Below, one piece after another: positions 1 to 10,235 of a DNA stretch of 64,000 nt. The notes beneath the pieces were generated by a model that ran no database searches, had not been told where the DNA came from, and was given only the letters and a program-made list of their open reading frames with translations. Location of the stretch: positions 102,536,220-102,600,219 of the forward strand of contig NC_053392.1 in assembly GCF_905171765.1 (NCBI RefSeq), given 5' to 3'. The position numbers and the translations under genes are program-made. This DNA is from Bufo bufo (taxonomy: Eukaryota; Chordata; Amphibia; Anura; Bufonidae). The first letter of the stretch is position 1. The number at the start of each line of letters is the position of its first letter.

Positions 1-173
1 GGTGTGTTCAATAAAAACATGGTAACATTTAATTCTTTGTGTGTTATTAGTTTAAGCAGACTGTGATTGTCTATTGTTGTGACTTAGATGAAGATCAGAT
101 CACATTTTATGACCAATTTGTGCAGAAATCCATATCATTCCAAAGGGTTCACATACTTTTTCTTGCAACTGTA
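1..173. mobile_element. Tc1/mariner-type transposon, terminal fragment
   Basis: The block ends in CAAAGGGTTCACATACTTTT followed by TCTTGCAACTG and a TA at 172-173. This is the inverted terminal repeat of a well-known vertebrate Tc1-like family, whose insertions duplicate a TA. The rest of the element lies outside the window to the left. No transposase motif is visible in this part. The identification is from recall of the terminal repeat, not from a search. Confidence 0.75.
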
Positions 174-426
174 CCTCGAATCTAGTACTGACCGGAAGAA
201 AGGTGGCGTTGCGCTAAGCTGACTGCCCATGTCCGGTATAAAAGGCATTCAAATAGCGCGAGATGTAATAGTGTGAGGTTTGTCTGAATCTTCATCAGTT
301 CCATGGACTTTGAATGTAGTGACAACACACAAGTGCAACCTCTGCTCTATTCAAACAGGGGACCAGGATCCCATATCTGGTGATGGTGGGTAGGTGGTAA
401 CTGTTTCTTATGGGATAACCCCTTTT
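174..426. other. Gene-free spacer
   Basis: No ORF or recognised repeat core. The last bases (gggataacccctttt, ending at 426) resemble the tail of the interspersed repeat seen complete at 21395-21798, so part of this stretch is probably the end of a decayed copy. Confidence 0.4.
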
Positions 427-914
427 AGGCTACTTTCACACTAGCGTTTTCAATTCCGCTATTGAGATTTATCATAAGGATCTCAATAGCGGGGGGGGGG
501 GGGGGGGGAACGCTTCCGTTTTGTACCCATTCATTGTCAATGGGGACAAAACTGAACTGAACGATACGGAATACACCAGAATACATTCTGTTCCATTTGG
601 TTGCGCTCCCATCGCGGACAGAATAACGCGGCAAGCAGCGTTTTCCTGTCCGCGATGTAGTGCGGAGCAAGACGGATCCGTCATAAAACACGATGTAAGT
701 CAATGGGGACGGATCCGTTTTCTCTGCACAATAGAAAACGGATCTGCTCCCTATTGACTTTCAATGGTGTTCATGACGGATCCGTCATGGCTATAGAAGA
801 TATAATACAACCGGATCCGTTCATGACGGATGCATGCGGTTGTATTATTGTAACGGAAGCGTTTTTGCAGATCCACAACGAATCTGCAAAAAAACGCTAA
901 TGTGAAAGTAGCCT
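427..914. mobile_element. Palindromic non-autonomous DNA transposon (MITE)
   Basis: The left end AGGCTACTTTCACACTAGCG and the right end CGCTAATGTGAAAGTAGCCT (895-914) are inverted copies with one mismatch. The interior is full of short palindromes built around GGATCCGT and TCAATGGGGACGG. A run of about 18 G near 491 interrupts the left arm. It has no coding capacity, because the ORFs that cross it are by-products of the palindrome. A sister copy lies at 45860-46323. The superfamily is probably hAT-like, but I cannot prove this because no clean target duplication is seen. Confidence 0.75.
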
Positions 915-1336
915 TTTCTTAGCAATATGTAATATCTCCAAGCTGCAGATAATAAACGTCCGACTTCTCTCTTCACCCTCGGCCGCGCTGTCAGGGTCCT
1001 GACCAGGCGTAAATAATACATCTGACAGGTACATTGTACTCCAGTACACGAGCGCTTGTCTGACATACCGCTCATTACTCAATTACCATGGAAACACACA
1101 ATAATTCTGAGCTTTCATTCTTGTATACGTCACTAGCTTCCATCGGCGGCAGCGGTTTACATAGGTAAAAGGGAAGTAAACACGGGAAAACCTGCAGGGC
1201 TAGGAGGCGTCTGTGTCTCTTCCATTGTGTGTCATGTAAACACAGACGACTCTCGGCCCGGCCTCATGTAATAGGACTGTCCTGCACATGTAAATAGAAG
1301 CTCATTCAGATCTTCTGTTCTAAGTGATGGGAAAAC
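915..1336. other. Gene-free spacer
   Basis: Moderately GC-rich sequence with no recognised element and no convincing ORF. It may be single-copy genomic DNA between insertions. Nothing in it supports a gene call. Confidence 0.4.
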
Positions 1337-1591
1337 TTTAAGGTATTGTCCCACGAATAATTTTCTACAGTTTTCAAACCAGGATCTGAATTCTTTTGTA
1401 ATTGCATCTAAGTAAAAATGTATAATAGCCACTGAGTTATTCAATGAAATCTATCTATATAGCGCCACCTGCTGTTTGCTCTTTTTCTAATTTCTCTGTC
1501 CAGATCACTGAGGTGGACGCACATGCTCAGTGCCATTCTTCAACTGCCACCAGCTGCCGCAGACAGGACACATCCTCTGAGAAAGGACACG

Positions 1592-2448
1592 ACCCCTACC
1601 AAAGCGCCGAGAAAGGAGCCAGCGTAGAAGCAGTTCTCGTTCAAAGTAATTTGCCATGATTGTCGCACAGAAAACAGTAAGAATCTATAAGCTCTATTCG
1701 ACTAGCAAAGCACATAAAAATGGCCCCTGAATAACTGAGCATCTGACTTTTCTACATTTCTGGGCGACAAGCATTTTGCGGACCGCACATTGCCGGCACT
1801 ATAGAATATGCCTATTCCTGTCCGCAATTGCGGACAAGAATAGGACATGTTCTATTTTTTTCGGGAACGGAATTGCGTGTCCGCAATTCCGTGTCCGTGC
1901 TGCCCCATAGGAATGAATGGGTCCACAATTCCGTTCCGCAAAATGCATAGAGTTCGGCATAGAGTTCCGTCACAGGGGCTCTTTATCGGAAAAGAACAGA
2001 TCAGGCATATCCCCATGCAATCTGAATTAAGAGCATTCCGTTCAGGATGCATCAGGATGTCTTCAGTTCAGTCTTTTTGACTGTTCAGGACGGAGATAAT
2101 ACCGCAGCATGCCACTGTTTTATCTCTGGCCAAAAATCCGGAACACTTGCCGGAATGCGGGATCCGGCATTTTTTTTCCATAGGAATGTATTAGTGCCGG
2201 ATCTGGCATTCAAAATACCGCAATGCCGGATCCATCCTTCCGTCCCAAAAAAAAAAATTTAAAAAAATAAATGCCAGATCCGTTTTTCCGGATGACACCG
2301 GAAAGACGGATCCGGCATTTCAATGCATTTGTAAGACTGATCAGGATCCTTATTCCGTCTGAGAAATGCCATCAGTTGGCATACGTTTTTACGGATCCGG
2401 CAGGCAGTTTTGGCGCCGGATTCCTCTGCCGCAAGTGTGAAAGTACCC
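1592..2448. mobile_element. MITE-like insertion inside the 1337-2745 repeat
   Basis: This block is absent from the sister copy at 21395-21798, which reads straight across the same point. It consists of GC-rich, internally palindromic sequence (repeats of GCCGGATC, CCGGAATGC and TTGCGGAC) and ends in GTGTGAAAGTACCCT, the same kind of end as the MITE at 427-914. Its left end is uncertain, between about 1590 and 1740, because the sister copy may have a deletion there. It has no coding capacity. Confidence 0.55.
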
Positions 2449-2568
2449 TGAGCTGCCAGCTTAAAATAAATCTAGCAGAACAGTTGGAGCAATGAATGGA
2501 GAGATCTCTGGATCCGTGTGAGGTACAGGGCTGGTTCTAGCTTTTTTAGAAAGAGGTTATGTACTAGA

Positions 2569-2690
2569 TCAGGGGTCAGCAACCTTCGGCACGCCAAAAG
2601 CTATGAAACTACAATTCCCAGCATCCTCCATTCCTTTCTATGAGAGTTCTTAGAAGAGCAGAGCTAGTATGTATGCTGGGAGTTGTCCCC
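2569..2690. mobile_element. Short hAT-type MITE inserted in the same repeat
   Basis: It begins with AGGGGTCAGCAACCTTCGGC, a terminus I recognise from small hAT-like elements in vertebrates. It contains CTACAATTCCCAGCAT and the inverted ATGCTGGGAGTTGT near its right end. It interrupts the tail of the 1337-2745 repeat. The exact target duplication was not resolved. Confidence 0.55.
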
Positions 2691-2749
2691 CTGTACTAGA
2701 TTATGTATGATTTTTATTTTTTACATTAATCATGGGATAAACAATTTAA

Positions 2750-3812
2750 CCCCTTCCTGACATCTGCCGTACATGTATAGCGGATGTCGGGTCTTTAAAG
2801 ATGGCGCCTGCTCCGGAGGGGGCGAGGGCCATAGCCGTCCGGCATCCACGATCAGTGGTAATGCCGACCACGGATATTTAACCCCTAAGATGCCGTGGTC
2901 AAATGTGACCACGGCATCTGAGAGGGCTAAAACCCAGAAGCGCGCACTCCCCCCTTGCGGAGAAAGCACCCTATTCTAAAAATGAGCCGGAGCCTGCAAT
3001 AGGCTTACAGGCTCGTTATTAGTATATCCCAGTTCAGGCCAGCAGGTGGCAGCACCGGACTGGGATATAGGGATTTCTGTACAGAATAATGGAGCAAATT
3101 CCATTATTCTGTACAAGTTGCAAGCTGATGACTGCAAGTTTTTTTAAAAAAATATATAATTCAAATCACCCCTTTTCCCCCCAAAAAAGCTTAAAAAAAA
3201 ATAACATCATGGGCATCGCTGCGTGTGAAAATGCCTGTATCATTAAAATATAAAAAAAAAGTTATCCCATACGGTGAATAGCGTAATGGCAAAAAAATTA
3301 TAAAAATTGCCGATTCAAAGTTTTTTTTATCAAAATGGTATTTAAAAAAAAAAATACAAATTGTCCCACAAAAAATGAGCCTCCACACATCTCCTTAGAC
3401 ATAACTATAAAAAAGTTATGGGGGTCAGAATATGGTGATGAAAAGAAAAAAAAAGTTTTTTCAAAGGCTTTTATTTATTTTTCAGTTTTAAAACGCAAGA
3501 AAAACTGTACATATGCGATATCGCTGGATTCATACTGACCTGGAGAATGAAGAGATCAAGTCGGTTTTACCGCCTAGTAAAATCTGTAAAAAAATAAATA
3601 AATGTAAAACAGTGTTTTTTTTTCAATTCCACCCCATTTGGAATGTTCTTCCCGCTTCCCACTACATCCTATGCAATATTACATGGTGCCATTAGAAAGT
3701 ACAACTTGTCCCTCAAAAAACAAGCCCCATACGATTATGTGAACGGAAAAATAAAAAAGTTATGGCTCTGGGAAGGCAGGGAGCGAAAAACAAAAGCTAC
3801 CGGAATACCCCT
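2750..3812. mobile_element. Decayed TTAA-target DNA element fragment
   Basis: It starts after TTAA at 2746-2749 with CCCCTTCCTGACATCTGCCG, like the termini of the elements at 38798 and 41646. It contains the hairpin ATGCCGTGGTCAAATGTGAC/CACGGCAT near 2890-2925, which also occurs near 41095-41125. It then runs through the AT-rich interior typical of this group (tgtcccacaaaaaatgagcc, ggggtcagaatatggtgatg). The right end is not a good match to the left, so it is probably truncated. It has no coding capacity. Confidence 0.55.
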
Positions 3813-4290
3813 TTAAAATGAATTAATACATTCCAGATCACTCGCATGCAACATAAATATCAAAAAATATCAACTGCAACTAAAATAGGCAAATAATACA
3901 GAAAAATACTCAACATGGCTCTGACCTTATAACACCTCCTTAGGTGGAGATATTATCTCTCCTATTATTCTCCATGCAGCTGCTATTCAGAATGGTATCA
4001 AGGGCCGCATGTGGCCCCCGGGCCACAGGTTGGGCACCGCTGCTGTAGTGCCTTGTATCTGTGGTGCTACAGAATATAGCACACGCACCAAAAAAAATTG
4101 GTGTATGGGCTTTCAGGGGTCAAGCTTCACACTTTTTGATGCATGTCAATTACAAGGATGGATTCATAAAATTTAAAGCAATCTCTCTGATTGAGCAGAG
4201 ATGTAGTGTACAGCATGGGGGAGAGACATAACACCAGCCTGATCTTCTGGGTTTTAAACTATCTCAAAAAGGTTCTGAGTGACTGACATA
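3813..4290. other. Gene-free spacer with a hAT-like tip
   Basis: Mostly unrecognised AT-rich sequence. At about 4003-4042, AAGGGCCGCATGTGGCCCCC and CCACAGGTTGGGCACC resemble the terminus of a hAT-type element in reverse orientation; no opposite end was found. No gene is visible. Confidence 0.4.
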
Positions 4291-4291
4291 T

Positions 4292-5018
4292 TTAAAGGAG
4301 TTTTCCCAGGAGTTCAATACCGATGCCCTATCCCCAGGATAGGGCATCCATATTTAAATCAGTGGGGGTCTGACTCCTGGCACCCACACCGACCAGTTGT
4401 TTAAAGAGGCCGTGCCACGCTGGTGAGTGCTGTGGCCTCTTACTAAGGGCTCATGCACATGAACGTATTTTAGTCCATGTCCATTCCGTTTTTTTGCGGC
4501 CCGTATTCGGAACCATTTACTACAATGGGGCCGCAAAAAACGAAAATGACTCTGTGTGCGTTTCATGTCCGTATGTCCGTTCTGCAAAAAAATAGAACAT
4601 GTCCTATTAATGTCCGCATTATGGACTAGTATAGGACTGTTCTATTATGGGCTGGTCGTTCCCTTCCTCAACATGTGGAACTCACATGGCTGGTATCCCT
4701 GTTTTACACCGCGAAAGAGCAATGGTCGTGTGCATGAGCCCTAAGCCAGTGAATTCAGCTCTCATGGCCTATTTTGCAGCTGAGTCCCATTCAAGTGAAT
4801 GGGCCGGAGCTGCAATACCAAGAACAGCCACTATACAATGTACGGCGCTGTGCTTGGTAAACTGTGAGGATTAGGCAGAACTCACTGGTGCTTTGTGGCC
4901 TCTTCAAACCACTGATCAGTGGGGGGTGGGGGGGGGGGGCTCGGGAATCAGATTCCCAACAATCAGATAATGATGACCTATTGGTTATTGATATTGAACT
5001 CCCAGAAAACCCCTTTAA
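4292..5018. repeat. Interspersed repeat with inverted ends, split by a MITE
   Basis: The left end TTAAAGGAGTTTTCCCAGGA and the right end CTCCCAGAAAACCCCTTTAA are inverted copies. The interior carries GATGCCCTATCCCCAGGATAGG and CAGTGGGGGTCTGACTCC, a pattern repeated throughout this window (fragments near 20145, 22140 and 51100). It is interrupted by the MITE at 4447-4742. The left breakpoint of the 1.75-kb tandem duplication falls inside it at about 4828. Confidence 0.6.
4447..4742. mobile_element. Palindromic MITE nested in the 4292-5018 repeat
   Basis: The left AGGGCTCATGCACATGAACG and right CGTGTGCATGAGCCCT ends are inverted repeats. The inside has the usual internal palindromes of this family (CCATTCCGTTTTTTGCGGCC, TTCTGCAAAAAAATAGAACATG). 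Related copies lie at 22725-23125 and 51490-51780. It is non-coding. Confidence 0.65.
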
Positions 5019-6579
5019 TGCCCAAGTAACAATAGTATGGACAGTTATCGGAGTGGAATAAAGGCTGCTGTCCAATACAAGGCTTCATACGATGTATTCT
5101 CTGGTGTCCACTTACATCCCAGGAGGGTCAGATATGACCGTTCCACCCTCATCCATGGCTATACAATGATGTTTTAGTGTTTGCGGTTACATTGAGTCAG
5201 CCCTACCTGTGAATAAAGAGAGCCTTGTTTCTCACCAGATGTCTCCTGTACGGCACATATATCAGCTATGCAGGTGCTCAGGGCTCTAAAAATAGCTGGG
5301 CCTCTGTGATCTTCAGACAAAATGTCATCTAAGCGTTAAAAGAGCATAATAGAGTGCAGCAGGGTTTTGTTCTGAGCTATTATAGTCCTAGACAGTGTCA
5401 AGACTGTCTGCTTCCAAAAATGATTTGTACTTAAGAGGAATTGTCATCCTGATGGCGGCTTAAGAAAGCTTAGAAGAGCATAAACACACAAGTGAAAAGC
5501 TGAGATACATGTGGCTTCTGGATGTCACTTTCCTGGACAATCGGAAGATCTTCAGTAGACGGATACATATGCAGTTACTCATCGGAGCTGGCTGTATTTT
5601 TATGCTCATAGTTTGGACATATCTAGAAATAGTTGGGCATCCCTTCCCCCATAGTGATAAAACTACTACCAGTTCTGTCCAGTGCATATGAATGAACTGT
5701 GTTGACATTTTTATATACTCCCCAGACTACTGGCCCACCAGAGGAACCTCTAGTGGACACAATAAAGGACCCAGGGGTTTATTTGAGTGACAAAAACGTA
5801 TTAGATCTTATTGATGATGTGTCCTGTATGGGCAATGATAACAACGTCCATGATGTCTTTAAAAATGTATGTTCACATGTTCTGCCCAGAGAGAGGTCAG
5901 GCTGGTCCTCTGGTGGGACCATGCAAGGATGCAATAAACAAAATGCTTAAAGAAGGCTGTATCTGGCCAAAACGTTAAATATACTTGATTATACTCGCAT
6001 GAACTGAATTTTCTGGATGTTTCAGCTGCCTTCCCTCTTCGAGCTTTGGCATACAAGTATGTGCAGGTGGTGTACTTTGCATTTGAGTGACTTCAGGGTG
6101 GCATGGATGCCACTATTTTGCAATGTAACCTACAGAAAAGGGCAAAGTAAATAGAGTGCAATTTCTGGGGAAAGAGTTATCTGATGGACTGTAAGAGCAA
6201 GGCAGTGTAATTGGTAGATTGTTGCGTCATTGAAGAAGAGTGTAGTAAAGTGAAGGATGCTGGCGAAAAAGTACTCACTGGAGCAGCCTGAGAATAAAAC
6301 CATGCCTTGGAAGAGGAGAGGCGGCCTTGTGGTCTTAGTGCAGTGTGCCAGCAGGACCACACCATAGATCCCAGATCTGACTTGTATCTGAGAAAGAGAC
6401 AGCAATGGCACAGCTAAGCAACTCAGAAGAGCCACACAGCCTAAACTGGGCACCTGATGTACTGCATGATACTGATAGGAGGTGAAGACGGAGTGTATGA
6501 AGCAATGCAGAGATGGTTGGGAACATTTCTAAGTTCAGTTCCAGTCCTTACAAAAGAGACTGCTAATGACATACAGACA
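4828..6579. repeat. Tandem duplication, copy 1 (1.75 kb)
   Basis: Position 4831 onward is repeated from 6580 onward with an offset of 1749 bases. The offset becomes 1750 after a G run that is 12 G here and 13 G in copy 2. By eye the two copies are otherwise identical, and every ORF translation recurs unchanged 1750 bases downstream. The contents are the right half of the 4292-5018 repeat followed by about 1.5 kb of sequence I do not recognise. Confidence 0.95.
5509..5691 (+). other. Possible exon-like ORF with a hydrophobic segment (also at 7259-7441)
   Basis: This is a 60-codon ATG ORF: a short basic N-terminal part containing RKIFSRR, then an uncharged run (QLLIGAGCIFMLIVWTYLEI) that would suit a signal anchor. 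That arrangement is typical of type II Golgi enzymes. I recognise no family, there is no clear splice site or downstream domain, and short ORFs of this kind arise by chance. It lies in both copies of the tandem duplication. Treat it as a weak candidate only. Confidence 0.12.
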
Positions 6580-8329
6580 CTATACAATGTACGGCGCTGT
6601 GCTTGGTAAACTGTGAGGATTAGGCAGAACTCACTGGTGCTTTGTGGCCTCTTCAAACCACTGATCAGTGGGGGGTGGGGGGGGGGGGGCTCGGGAATCA
6701 GATTCCCAACAATCAGATAATGATGACCTATTGGTTATTGATATTGAACTCCCAGAAAACCCCTTTAATGCCCAAGTAACAATAGTATGGACAGTTATCG
6801 GAGTGGAATAAAGGCTGCTGTCCAATACAAGGCTTCATACGATGTATTCTCTGGTGTCCACTTACATCCCAGGAGGGTCAGATATGACCGTTCCACCCTC
6901 ATCCATGGCTATACAATGATGTTTTAGTGTTTGCGGTTACATTGAGTCAGCCCTACCTGTGAATAAAGAGAGCCTTGTTTCTCACCAGATGTCTCCTGTA
7001 CGGCACATATATCAGCTATGCAGGTGCTCAGGGCTCTAAAAATAGCTGGGCCTCTGTGATCTTCAGACAAAATGTCATCTAAGCGTTAAAAGAGCATAAT
7101 AGAGTGCAGCAGGGTTTTGTTCTGAGCTATTATAGTCCTAGACAGTGTCAAGACTGTCTGCTTCCAAAAATGATTTGTACTTAAGAGGAATTGTCATCCT
7201 GATGGCGGCTTAAGAAAGCTTAGAAGAGCATAAACACACAAGTGAAAAGCTGAGATACATGTGGCTTCTGGATGTCACTTTCCTGGACAATCGGAAGATC
7301 TTCAGTAGACGGATACATATGCAGTTACTCATCGGAGCTGGCTGTATTTTTATGCTCATAGTTTGGACATATCTAGAAATAGTTGGGCATCCCTTCCCCC
7401 ATAGTGATAAAACTACTACCAGTTCTGTCCAGTGCATATGAATGAACTGTGTTGACATTTTTATATACTCCCCAGACTACTGGCCCACCAGAGGAACCTC
7501 TAGTGGACACAATAAAGGACCCAGGGGTTTATTTGAGTGACAAAAACGTATTAGATCTTATTGATGATGTGTCCTGTATGGGCAATGATAACAACGTCCA
7601 TGATGTCTTTAAAAATGTATGTTCACATGTTCTGCCCAGAGAGAGGTCAGGCTGGTCCTCTGGTGGGACCATGCAAGGATGCAATAAACAAAATGCTTAA
7701 AGAAGGCTGTATCTGGCCAAAACGTTAAATATACTTGATTATACTCGCATGAACTGAATTTTCTGGATGTTTCAGCTGCCTTCCCTCTTCGAGCTTTGGC
7801 ATACAAGTATGTGCAGGTGGTGTACTTTGCATTTGAGTGACTTCAGGGTGGCATGGATGCCACTATTTTGCAATGTAACCTACAGAAAAGGGCAAAGTAA
7901 ATAGAGTGCAATTTCTGGGGAAAGAGTTATCTGATGGACTGTAAGAGCAAGGCAGTGTAATTGGTAGATTGTTGCGTCATTGAAGAAGAGTGTAGTAAAG
8001 TGAAGGATGCTGGCGAAAAAGTACTCACTGGAGCAGCCTGAGAATAAAACCATGCCTTGGAAGAGGAGAGGCGGCCTTGTGGTCTTAGTGCAGTGTGCCA
8101 GCAGGACCACACCATAGATCCCAGATCTGACTTGTATCTGAGAAAGAGACAGCAATGGCACAGCTAAGCAACTCAGAAGAGCCACACAGCCTAAACTGGG
8201 CACCTGATGTACTGCATGATACTGATAGGAGGTGAAGACGGAGTGTATGAAGCAATGCAGAGATGGTTGGGAACATTTCTAAGTTCAGTTCCAGTCCTTA
8301 CAAAAGAGACTGCTAATGACATACAGACA
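6580..8329. repeat. Tandem duplication, copy 2 (1.75 kb)
   Basis: Direct repeat of 4828-6579. The junction reads ATACAGACACTATACAATG. The left flank of copy 1 reads AACAGCCACTATACAATG and the right flank of copy 2 reads ATACAGACAGTTAGC, so the join has at most about 2 bp of microhomology (CA). This fits replication-based or end-joining duplication rather than recombination between long repeats. An assembly artefact is possible. Confidence 0.95.
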
Positions 8330-9370
8330 GTTAGCAAGAATCTTTGTATCCAGTTACAGGCATTATTGAGAGAGACTGCTATATAGTCTGTTGTGAAGTC
8401 CATACCCTAATTACCATTACTGAAGTTTCTTCTAAATATCTTCAGTAAAGAATCAGCGCTCGTTACACTCAGCTATAAGTGGTTGTAGGTTTGTGCTATA
8501 TGCATATACATGTCCATATAGTATTATGTTCTGGTGGCTCATTGGTGGCTTGTTGTTGGCTGCGTGTTCCATTTGTATGTACTGGACTAGCATCCCTTGA
8601 ATATTTTTAAAGCGGATGAATCCACATATATTGTGTAGAGAAGTTAGGGATCAGCCATCCCTGACTAAGCAGCAAGCCAGCAAGGAACCTTGTGTTAGGT
8701 GGGACCCAGGTGGCAATATAAAATCCTTATGGTCAAAATTTGGCATGATTATATAGAGTATTCAGAGAACCCTGGCCAAAAAAACTGATCCTAGGACCCA
8801 TCTGGGCTCCTAACTCAAACATACTAAAAACCTGAAGTAGACAACCTGGTATGGACCTCATAATTCTGACTGACTCTTACAGCAGACCTGATTTATATTA
8901 CCACCCGTATACATCAGGATGTCTATGTTGTTTCATTATCTCCATGTGCTGTATATAAAGTGAAGTTGATCATTCCATGTAGTGAGATGGCCTGGTGTAG
9001 AGGAGAGGGCCTGGGGCATGTTATACAAGTAGACATAAGCCATTCGATTACCAGGACCTCAGGGAAGGTAACAGGAAGGACTAGAGGCCTGACTTATCAC
9101 ATTGTATAAAACAAAGGTGATTCTTCTGCTCCTGGCAGCCGTTCACTGAAGAGATGACAAACAATTGGAAATGGCAGTTGTGTTTGTCCTTAGCGGATGT
9201 CTGTGGCTCATGTTACAGTGACTGATGAAATAATAGATTTGAGATGCATGAGGTCATTGGAGGACACATACGTATCTTCCCTCATCCATGCTACTAAACA
9301 CTAAACCGTGCTCATGCTTCCCAAATCTTACATAGCCAAATAGAAAAAAAAGTATATATACACACATATA
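8330..9370. other. Gene-free region
   Basis: About 1 kb with no ORF of note and no repeat I recognise; possibly single-copy DNA. It ends in CTTACATAGCCAAATAGAAA and a short TA/CA run, which recurs near 11004-11072 at the far side of the patchwork of transposon fragments. Confidence 0.4.
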
Positions 9371-9786
9371 CAGTGGATATAAAAATTATACACACCCCTG
9401 TTAAAATGTCAGGTTTCTGTGCTGTAAAAAAATGAGTAAAGATAAATCATTTCAGAACTTTTTCCACCTTTAATGTGACCTATAAACTGTACAACTCAAT
9501 TAAAAAACAAACTAAAATCTTTTAGGTGGAGGTAAGAAAAAATATAAAAATAAAATATGGTTGCACACCCTTAAACGAATACTTTGTTAAAGCACCTTTT
9601 GATTTTATTACAGCACTCAGTCTTTTTGGGCATGAGTCTATTAGCATGGCACATTTTGACTTGGCAAGATTTGCCCACTCTTCTTTGCAAAAACACTCCA
9701 AATCTGATTGCGAGGGCATCTGTGCACAGCCCTCTTCAAAGGTGAAGCCATTCCTTTGTTGATTTGGATGTATGCTTTGGGTCGTT
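9371..9786 (-). pseudogene. Tc1-like transposon fragment, transposase remnant
   Basis: It starts with CAGTGGATATAAAAATTATA and CACACCCCTGTTAAAATGTC, the terminus of a Tc1-like family common in fish and frogs. The part from about 9590 reads as the reverse strand of the transposase region (GCCCACTCTTCTTTGCAAAA, GAAGCCATTCCTTTGTTGAT). Compared with the family as I remember it, there is an internal deletion at about 9743. The element stops abruptly at GGGTCGTT, where a Gypsy fragment is joined. It cannot encode a transposase. Confidence 0.6.
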
Positions 9787-9930
9787 ATGGCCTGCTATGA
9801 GAGTGACTGATACCCATGAGACAGATCGGACCGGAGTTTAGGTGCCGATCCGGGTTTTGGCAGCACCTGGCTGTCCTTAAATAGGAGGTAGCAGAGATGT
9901 CTCTGTTTTTGGGATCTGAGCAGGGCCGGC
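9787..9930 (+). mobile_element. Rearranged Gypsy fragment (internal piece joined to LTR-like piece)
   Basis: The first 39 bases (ATGGCCTGCTATGAGAGTGA and on) match 10495-10533 inside the Gypsy pol fragment. The bases from about 9842 (GTGCCGATCCGGGTTTTGGC) match 11178-11255 in the LTR-like block. These two regions are about 650 bases apart at the other location but are joined here by about 17 bases, so this is a deleted or rearranged copy of the same retroelement. Confidence 0.6.
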
Positions 9931-10235
9931 GCCACCCATAAGCAGAGTAGAGCGCACTCTGCCTGGGGGCGCCGGCACTCTGGAGTCCGAATCCCAAGCA
10001 GTAGCACCAGGCCGCCGCCTGCGCCCCGCCCCCTACTTGTGATCCATCTGACATCATCTCCTTGACTGCGAGTGGAGTTTGTTTAAGTCACTTCGGGCAG
10101 CTACTAGACCCTGGTGTATTTAAATCTCATTTAGGCTGTCTTTCAGAAAAGTTTCTCCTGGGATTCGAACTCACGACCTTTCACATCAGAGACAAGGCAT
10201 TTACCCACACAGCTATGAAAGCTGTATAGCTAATT
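9931..10235 (-). repeat. tRNA-derived SINE, minus strand
   Basis: On the minus strand 10204-10215 gives an A-box-like TAGCTGTGTGGG and 10162-10172 gives a B-box GAGTTCGAATC, spaced as in a tRNA gene. The flanking sequence does not fold into a full tRNA, and a non-tRNA body continues to about 9931 (gcgccggccctgctc end). This is a SINE head rather than a tRNA gene. RNA polymerase III internal promoter elements would be expected, but the copy is probably inert. The family was not identified and the body limit is approximate. Confidence 0.6.

Larger units (their letters stand above)
1337..2745 (+). repeat. Interspersed repeat (same family as 21395-21798), interrupted by two insertions
   Basis: The segments 1345-1590, 2449-2566 and about 2690-2745 line up in order with the uninterrupted copy at 21395-21798. 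They share the stretches around ATAGCGCCACCTGCTGTTTG, GACGCACATGCTCAGT and CTCTGGATCCRTGTGAGGTA. The family starts with a GTTGTCCCAC-like end and finishes with GGGATAACCCC. Two later insertions split this copy (about 1590/1740-2448 and about 2569-2690). It is non-coding. Confidence 0.7.

Noticed and set aside
472..703. Proline-rich ORFs in the first palindromic MITE
   Set aside because: The proline run comes from the G homopolymer and the rest from MITE palindromes.
5950..6010. Penelope pLTR suggested by GGCCAAAACGTTAAATA
   Set aside because: Only a short resemblance, with no RT or second pLTR nearby; not enough to call.
10158..10220. Functional tRNA gene on the minus strand
   Set aside because: A- and B-box-like sequences are present, but the arms do not form a full cloverleaf and a SINE body follows; best read as a SINE head.
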